Source: Zychaea mexicana (taxonomy: Eukaryota; Mucoromycota; Mucoromycetes; Mucorales; Lichtheimiaceae). From it: a stretch of 14,575 nucleotides of DNA. Shown here in pieces: positions 8,342 to 14,575 of the stretch. Made by a program: the position numbers and the translations under genes. How positions within the stretch are numbered: position 1 is the first letter of the stretch; every line of letters starts with the position of its first letter. The DNA is taken from NCBI RefSeq assembly GCF_025766255.1, contig NW_026516951.1, positions 1-14,575 of the forward strand. The letters are read 5' to 3'. Under the pieces are notes generated by a model. It was not told where the DNA came from. It searched no databases and saw only the letters and a program-made list of their open reading frames with translations.

Positions 8342-8384
8342 CTAAAAGTTATAGTGATCCAAGAAGCCCCTGTGCTTTCCAAGG

Positions 8385-9956
8385 ATGGTGTACACTAATG
8401 GTTTCGTTTTTGCTTCTGATATGCAGTACGATCAAGTTGGTACAATGCATGACCCTGTCTGGATACGATGTCTGACACCTGGCTGCCATGCAATGCTATC
8501 GTCAAAGGACGCTATGAGCGATCACTGCAGCGCGTTTCACCCATACCAGATTGATGCAGTAAATGGTAATTATTATATTCGTATAATACATTTGCTGGTT
8601 GGGAGCATGCAGGATTAATGTTGTCGGCGTTTTTAGAATGTAAGGTAGTCAAGCAAAGTGAAAATAGTTATCCGTACGAGTGTAAGCGTTGCCGTGGACA
8701 ATATTCGTCGACTCGAGAAGTGTTGATACATATTACCCGATGCAGTGTTGCAGGTACTGAAAAGGTTGGATTAGCGGTGCATGGGAGGTCTTCAATTTTT
8801 GTTATTGTCCTTTGAAATTAACGGATTATATAGGCGCGTACTACAGCAAGGAGCTTTTGGTTGCAAATATCCAAAGCCAACTTTTTGACACACCCACTTT
8901 CCGTCATCCAATGGAGGAGATGAGGAAGACGCGCCTCGTTTCTCCTCGTGTCGCTGGTCGCAAAGCTCTTGGCCTATCTTTTGTGCTATATTGGGATGCA
9001 TTTTTGGATCATCTTTACATGGAACGAGTTGACTCCGAAACCCAAGAACGCTTCCTTCACACTTTTGGGCCACAGCGCTTCTTACTGACCAGAGACCTTG
9101 TGCCTCGAATGGACTGCATATCTATCGCAAGCCTAGTTCAATGCGACACCGGCACTGTTTTTGAACCGTTTAGGAAAATTTGGGATGCGACGAGAAATGT
9201 GCTTATTACCGAGATGCAACATATAGAAAGCGTAGACGCAAGGATACTTGGTGTTATTCGCCAAACAGTGTGAGTCTGTGTGCTGGTTTCTTTTCCTACG
9301 AATTGTTTTTAATCGACTTGTAACTTGTATTCTAGAGCAGATAGACGTTATACATCGAGGATTCCGTTTGAAGGATTATCGTCGGAGCAAGATGTGTATC
9401 GACACTGCTCAGTAATGGCATCATTCTTGCAATCATTCTATCGATTGATTACCCACGCAGGACAGTATCATCCAAGTCTTACGAACGAGCTTCCAACAAC
9501 CGTCCATATTTTTATACCAGAGTTTATTGCGGCTGTCCATGGAAGGTCTATGCGGAACTTATGCACTGTTATTCGAATTATCCTGTGGACTTTGGTTCAA
9601 GAATCCGATTCACGCCCAAATCCCTTTTGGTCAGCGTTGTATAGGCATTATATTTTTATGTCAGTTGAGCAGGATCGCCGCTTTTCTGAAAAACGACAAC
9701 TCTATGAAAATGTTTCCATTCTCATCTACTGGTGTCGGTTGCTGACTTGTGCAAAAATCCGTGTGCTCCAATCAGCCAGTGCTGTGGTGGATTTTAAACG
9801 GTAATATCTAAAATGAATCTGACTAAATATAAGCTGATAATATCATTATAAAACATCCATTATAGATATACTGAATCCGTTACTGGTGAAGCACCAACGG
9901 TTACAAGATCCTTTTTGCAGCAGTATAGTGTACTTCGAAGATCATTGCTCACATAG
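8385..9956 (+). CDS. Two-zinc-finger protein resembling the N-terminal half of TLH/OrsD-type proteins
   Basis: Five exons join in frame: 8385-8565, 8613-8753, 8834-9269, 9336-9800, 9866-9956. The introns (47, 80, 66 and 65 nt) are all GT..AG, and the product is 437 aa. Near the N terminus are a C2H2 finger (Cys29, Cys34, His47, His52) and a C2HC finger (Cys84, Cys87, His100, Cys104). The remaining ~330 residues are mostly helical with no enzyme motif I can see. From memory, the layout resembles the region preceding the recombinase and RecQ domains in fungal TLH proteins and the OrsD zinc-finger family (PF12013). Likely role: nuclear DNA binding; the target is unknown. ATG 8385 was chosen because it follows a TATAAATA box by ~44 nt and has A at -3 and G at +4. 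ATGs at 8421 and 8445 are in frame, and an acceptor-like AG at 8425-8426 after a T-rich stretch leaves open an upstream exon. It converges on the helicase gene and could be a truncated paralogue of that gene's unseen N-terminal half. Confidence 0.8.
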
Positions 9957-10160
9957 ACAATGCTGTTGGTTAACTGCGTTCAGGCACCAAGCTTCTAAAG
10001 TATAGTAACTGGCAAAAGTTAAAGGCTTATTTCAAGTAGCAAACAACATGACGCAAACCTTCATTGTAAATCATATGAACTCTATTCACATCCACACTGA
10101 CAGAAAGCTGTACTTGCATGCCCATCCAATTCTTGTTCCTCTTGTTTTTTTTAATACAGT
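9957..10160. other. 3' region of the zinc-finger gene, no gene seen
   Basis: AT-rich, with stops in all plus frames soon after the TAG at 9954-9956. No canonical AATAAA close to the stop on the plus strand. It ends in a strong acceptor-like CTTGTTTTTTTTAATACAG (10141-10159). Confidence 0.4.
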
Positions 10161-10513
10161 TTGGAAAAAAAGCACAAAGATTTGTTAAGCTATCTTTGCA
10201 CAGGCTGTACTGTGGGGGGTTGGCATACTAATGTGTTTACCGCAATATAAAAGATGTGACACATTGTTTCTTCTGTATCGCGCTATCTGTATGCGCATTG
10301 GTTATATTATCCCAGCAATAATTTCCTTCCCTGTAAAAAAAGCTGTTGGAATAAGGGCGCATCCGTGTACTACACAATGAGTGTTGTAAAAGGCCTGCAT
10401 CAGGTTGCTGCATCCTTTGTGGAGAAAAAGATGATCTTAAATATGAGATTATCGGTCGCTTCCTACAATATGGCGCAACTGCATCTGAGCAACGATGTTT
10501 CCAATGCTGAGCA
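10161..10513 (+). pseudogene. Possible decayed coding blocks with CxxC pairs
   Basis: Three short open stretches in different plus frames each carry a CxxC: 10161-10250 (SYLCTGCTVGG), from 10253 (THCFFCIALSVC), and about 10358-10513 (GCCILCGEKDDLKYE and later QRCFQC). None has a suitable start, and all end in stops without good donors. They could be remains of a Cys-rich C-terminal region downstream of the zinc-finger gene. A 119-codon frame on the minus strand (10596-10237) covers the same bases and shows no recognisable domain. Confidence 0.2.
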
Positions 10514-10747
10514 ACGTGGTCACTGTTGGTAAAAGAAGAGGGCTGGGAAAAAAAGGTATTACGAGTGACTTTACTGTGGTTTAAAATTGCGTGCAAAATA
10601 AGCTCTTTTCCCCACTACACAAAACTATTTCTGTACAGGCTTTAGCATGTTTACCAGACATTGGCAAGTAATAATTCCGTTCATTTTGTTGTTCAAATAA
10701 AAGCGATTAGAGCACTGTGCATGAACATTGGCTGTCGCGTTTGTGAC

Positions 10748-10753
10748 TTTATT
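10748..10753 (-). terminator. AATAAA polyadenylation signal of the recombinase-helicase gene
   Basis: AATAAA on the minus strand (TTTATT on plus), 64 nt past the TGA at 10817. It is a canonical hexamer at a usual distance for a fungal 3' UTR. Confidence 0.5.
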
Positions 10754-10816
10754 ACCAGCAACATATTCTATAGCTGTTTTTCAAGTAGATGGGCCAAGAA
10801 TATATTTATTGCTCCT

Positions 10817-13800
10817 TCAACTTTGCACATACTTTCTATATTCTCCAAGGAACGTCAAATAGACATCCGTTCCGTTGTTCCGCACTTTAAATGATTTTCG
10901 ACTGCTGCTCGGGGCCGCCTGTAGCCACGTTGCAAAATCTACGTCGTCTTTGAACAAGGTTCCATATTCAGCGTGAAGGTCTCTGCCCCTATACCTGTAC
11001 ATCGCCCAACAGAAAGGCTGTATTTGATCCCTCATTCCCTCAGGGCACATTGTTCCACGGTCTGGATGCAGTAACGGATCGCCTTGCGGAAGCCAGCAAA
11101 AAAAGCAAGTTTCTTTCGGCAGGTTTCTCAACTTTTTTGCAGGACAGTTGGTCGTGTAATGTGTGGTGCTGAGGCACTTGTGGCACAGCCCTTTCTTGTC
11201 CGGTGTAGAACAGTGATCCTTGCTATTTTTGTCGATTGCCACATGGTCCTTGACCAATTCATTCATGCAGCAATGTTTGAACGTTTCTAACAAGTCCTTG
11301 AAATGCGCCTTGTCGTCTTTAGCTGCTCGCACCTCAGCGGTTGCCACCAGCGAGTCGATCTCCATCTGCTGACGAGAAGCCGACTGGCCAAGGGATTGTT
11401 CGATGTTGTGTCGGGCGGATACTATGGAGCTTGGACTTGGATGGACTGAAGGACTCATGCTAGGAACAGGGGAAAACTGTGAACGCATGTTTTAATGGTT
11501 AATGATTCGTATGCATAGTATTGATCGGTGTTGACGTGTAGGATTATTACCATTGCTTTTGTTGCGCCCAAGCTGTTGTTGGCCCTCAGGTGTAGAGATT
11601 GCAACGTGTTTTCTTGTGCCATTATCTGTGTGAGGTTTGGGATCGACGCCATAAAGGCTCCTTGCGTGCCATGTGCTAGAGAGTTGGTGCTTGCATCCAT
11701 TGAAATTACCGATGGAGTTTTTGGTTGTGCGCTTGAAGCCATGCCATAGCTTGGAGGTAGCAAACTTGACATTTGCCTATTGATGCTATAGTCCGTACTT
11801 TGTCTGCGTAGCTGAAGCTCTCGGCTCTAACAATAAATATATAACATTAGGATAAACTATTACTATGCAAAAGTGACAATAAATGGATATTGCAATGATG
11901 ATAAATACATACTTGCGCTTGTGGCATTCCTTTTTCACAGTAGTAGCAGAGCTTCACATGGCCACCGTATTCGGTACACGTTTTCGCCTCAATGTCGACC
12001 AAAGTGTGTATCTGTTTCCGTATGCAGCCAGGACGAGTGACCAGGTCACAAAAGTACATGCGCTTGGTAAGATAGTCCCGATGATTCTTATCGTCCGTGG
12101 ATTCTATGAGCTTCTTTATCTTTCCAAGGACTTGTCCTCGATCGCCAAACGTGTTGACCAGTAGACACTCTGCTGGCTTGCCGTCCCTGCCAGCTCGTCC
12201 TGTTTCCTGAATGTAGTCGAGTGGGCTTTGAGAGAATTGGGCATGGATCACCAGACGAACTTCACCATAATCGACGCCCAGGCCACACGCACTTGTACCA
12301 CAGAGCACCCGGCAAGTACCACTACGCCAATTTTCCAAAGCCTCGTGCTTTGTCGCGCTATCCAAAGTGCCATAGAGAGGGAGCACCAGATTGGAGTTCC
12401 AAGCAAGCCTTGCCCTCTTGTTCTGATGCTTGTAGGTCGTATATACCGTGGAGCTTGCATCACCACATCCCTCCTGTAGTAGCTCCTCGTTCAGTGCTTG
12501 ATTTAAATCTTGCGCCAGCTCTTTGACGTTGTTCACTTCAGCAGAGTATACAATGGCACGACCGCCCCCTGTGAGTTCGTCTGTTATAGCTTGCTTTAAC
12601 CGGCTGACAATGTAAGCCTTGACATCCTTAAAGTTGCTGCCCTTGTTCTTGATAGTGTGAACCACATAGCGCAGGTTTGGTCGTACAGTCAAGGAGCGGA
12701 ACACTTGAAATTCTGTTTTAAAGAGGACAGACAGATCGCTTTCCCATGGCGGAGGCAGTGTAGCAGACAAAAACACCATAGGCACCGGTACCGTTCGAAG
12801 CTGTGCTAGTTCACCCATGGTAGGCCGAAACGAGCTCCACGTAATCACCAAATGGGCCTCATCGATTACAATTCTGCTGATACGGCCTTGTGCACTCATT
12901 GTGTGTAGCATGCTGACGAATTTTTGCTCCTTTGCCTTTTCTGGTGTAACGAGGATGATTTTCACCGAAAGCATCATGCCATGGTCGAGAGTGCCATCAT
13001 ACGTACAGTAATCGATCCCTGAATCCACCAAACGGCGCGCCATGTCTCCCAGTAGCGTTACGAGTGGGACCACCACGATTGTTGTTTTATCCTTCTCGAT
13101 CAAACTAGGCGCCATAAATACTGCGGATTTGCCACCGCCGGTTGGCAGCACTACAAGTATATTTTTCTTTCGTTCGATTGCTGCGATTGTTGCTTCTTGC
13201 TGAATCTTGGACTGGAAAGTCGCAGAGGGTTCCTGCAGCAGTAGCCGTAATCCTCGTAGAGCCTTTGCTTCACTTGACATATTGGTCACATCAGGAGCAC
13301 TGCCTTGACAAGCGGCAAGTGAGCGATTCGCTCCTTCTTTGATAATTGGAATTGCTGGTCCTCCGTTCACCATTGCATTCCGTGCTAAATGTTACAACTG
13401 GTTAAAGTCTGACTCTATCGCCAAAAGTGACGCATCGTAAAAAACAACAACATTTACCTCGACGGTGCATGTCCTCTAAAATCATATTCCTCATCAAAGC
13501 ATGATTCCGTGCTTCGATATATGCTGCATTTTCCTCGATAAGCTTGTTGACGTTTTTGATTTCTCTTTTGCGACGCTCCAACAACGGGTCGCCAGATGTA
13601 TTGCTAATTTGTTTTTTCTCGATCCCTATGTTGTTATATAGCCAAAAAAAGTTATAGTTTATCAGTCTAGTCCTCACAACTTTTTACACATCATTTTATC
13701 TTTAAAAGATTCTTACCCAAAAGAGTGTGCCATCTTCTGCTCATGTCAAAGTACTTTTGCGCTGTGATTGGATCCAAAAAGCGACTGTCGATGTTGCTTC

Positions 13801-14575
13801 TAGCATACTCCAAACCGGCTGTCGCTGTTGAGTGACCGGCTTGTAGATCGAGCTCCTCTGGCCAGTCTTCAAGATCCTCCTCGTCAACGTGCTGTAGAGT
13901 CTTCTTTGCGCCAATCAGCTGACGTGCGAACGCGATTGACACATGGCGATGGTCGGAAAAAGATAACGGTGGATCCATCTTTTTAGCATATATCCATGCG
14001 AAAATCCGACGAACCTTCTTTCCAGTCATGGCAGTACCATTCTCGACAAATAGCCGCTCCATGCAAGTAAGACGCGCTTCTGGACCATAAAGATGACCAG
14101 TAAAAATACTGAAAATTTAAAGGTGGGGTTAGCTTTTGCTTCATCAAGACCACAACAAACCAATCACGATACAAGATATAATAAATACTACTTACCATTC
14201 AAGTGGGCGAAAATATGCCAAATACCCTGTGAGCAAAACTGCAAGTTTGTGCGGTAGATACCTGGCAATATACTTGTCAGAGCATGTCAGCTCTCGGCTC
14301 TTGTTGTACCGAGTGATGACCATGATGGTATTATAAGCGACACCCCAAAAGAGAGACCGGTCGCCATATTGTGTGTTGGTTATGCATAGCTGAGCCAACT
14401 CTTCTCCTCGACAAGGCTGACCATAGCTCAAATGCATTGCGACAATCAACAGCTTTTGAATGTAGACACATTTTTCCAACCAAGCAAAGATTGCTGCCTT
14501 GTTCCATAAGATTGTTCCAGCTCGATCGATGGCCTCTACATATTGGCTCCTCCAATTTCCATTCCTCAAAAGTGC
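10817..14575 (-). CDS. Tyrosine-recombinase-like / RecQ helicase fusion protein, TLH-like, 5'-partial
   Basis: Six exons read in one frame on the minus strand: 14575-14196 (open at window end), 14108-13717, 13625-13458, 13384-11913, 11826-11551, 11476-10817. All five introns are GT..AG (73-91 nt) and phases match at each junction, giving 1115 visible residues. Residues about 40-230 look like a tyrosine recombinase: CRGEEL with Arg56, SDHRH with Arg181, AGHS with His219, and EYARS with candidate nucleophile Tyr228. Residues about 370-800 are a full SF2 RecQ-type helicase: LPTGGGKS (393-400), DEAH (488-491), SATLPP (520-525), QETGRAGRDG (706-715), then Cys767/783/793/796 as in the RecQ zinc module. 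The tail holds a CX2CX4HX4C knuckle (994-1007) and a second cluster (C1020, C1023, H1033, C1040). Expected activity: ATP-driven DNA unwinding in the nucleus, possibly with strand cutting and joining. Fungal subtelomeric TLH proteins are the closest family I know. The N terminus lies outside the window. The helicase call is firm; recombinase activity is inferred. Confidence 0.9.

Noticed and set aside
8792..9073. 93-codon minus-strand frame
   Set aside because: Lies across exon 3 of the zinc-finger gene, whose frame and splice sites are coherent on the plus strand.
11084..13342. Several plus-strand frames of 64-101 codons opposite the helicase exons
   Set aside because: Shadows of the minus-strand coding sequence, which has continuous family motifs and matching splice phases.
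14092..14100. GATGACCAG in the right-hand gene
   Set aside because: It lies in a coding exon (codes Thr-Gly-His on the minus strand) with no array around it; likely chance.
1..14575. tRNA, rRNA, CRISPR or telomere arrays
   Set aside because: I looked for a TTCGA-type B box, rRNA-like segments, regularly spaced direct repeats with unique spacers, and TTAGGG runs, and saw none convincing.

Overview
The window looks like a piece of a fungal genome, probably subtelomeric or another repeat-rich accessory region. Evidence: short spliceosomal introns (47-91 nt, GT..AG), zinc-finger and RecQ-like proteins typical of fungal telomere-linked helicase (TLH) families, and about 8 kb of tandemly repeated, gene-poor DNA beside them. 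I cannot fix the species; an early-diverging (Mucoromycota-like) fungus is only a guess. No telomere array is visible.

Left part (about 1-7190): no convincing protein gene. It is built from three to four degenerate copies of one composite module with a conserved order of parts: a GATGACCA-type motif array, a purine-rich then pyrimidine-rich promoter-like block, a 90-nt intron-like segment, CAG/CAA-rich sequence, one or more ~204-bp units, and a strongly conserved 3' block with an AATAAA hexamer. Module 1 is 5'-incomplete or rearranged, module 2 is the most complete, module 3 is shortened, and module 4 holds only the 5' half. About 410 bp of unrelated sequence interrupts the module 2/3 junction.

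Middle part (7190-8384): a small minus-strand candidate gene and a minus-strand Cys-rich coding remnant that needs a one-base frame change. A single GATGACCA motif and TATA-like sequences facing both ways follow.

Right part (8385-14575): two convergent multi-exon genes. The plus-strand gene (8385-9956, five exons, 437 aa) has two N-terminal zinc fingers and resembles the N-terminal half of fungal TLH/OrsD-type proteins. The minus-strand gene (10817 to beyond the window end, six visible exons, 1115 aa visible) fuses a tyrosine-recombinase-like domain to a complete RecQ-type helicase, a RecQ-like zinc module and a C-terminal CCHC zinc knuckle with a further Cys/His cluster.

Working model (inference): this is a selfish or telomere-maintenance-linked recombinase-helicase locus. 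The zinc-finger protein and/or the recombinase-helicase may act on the short motif arrays, and the repeated modules may be transcribed non-coding or decayed units spread with the family.
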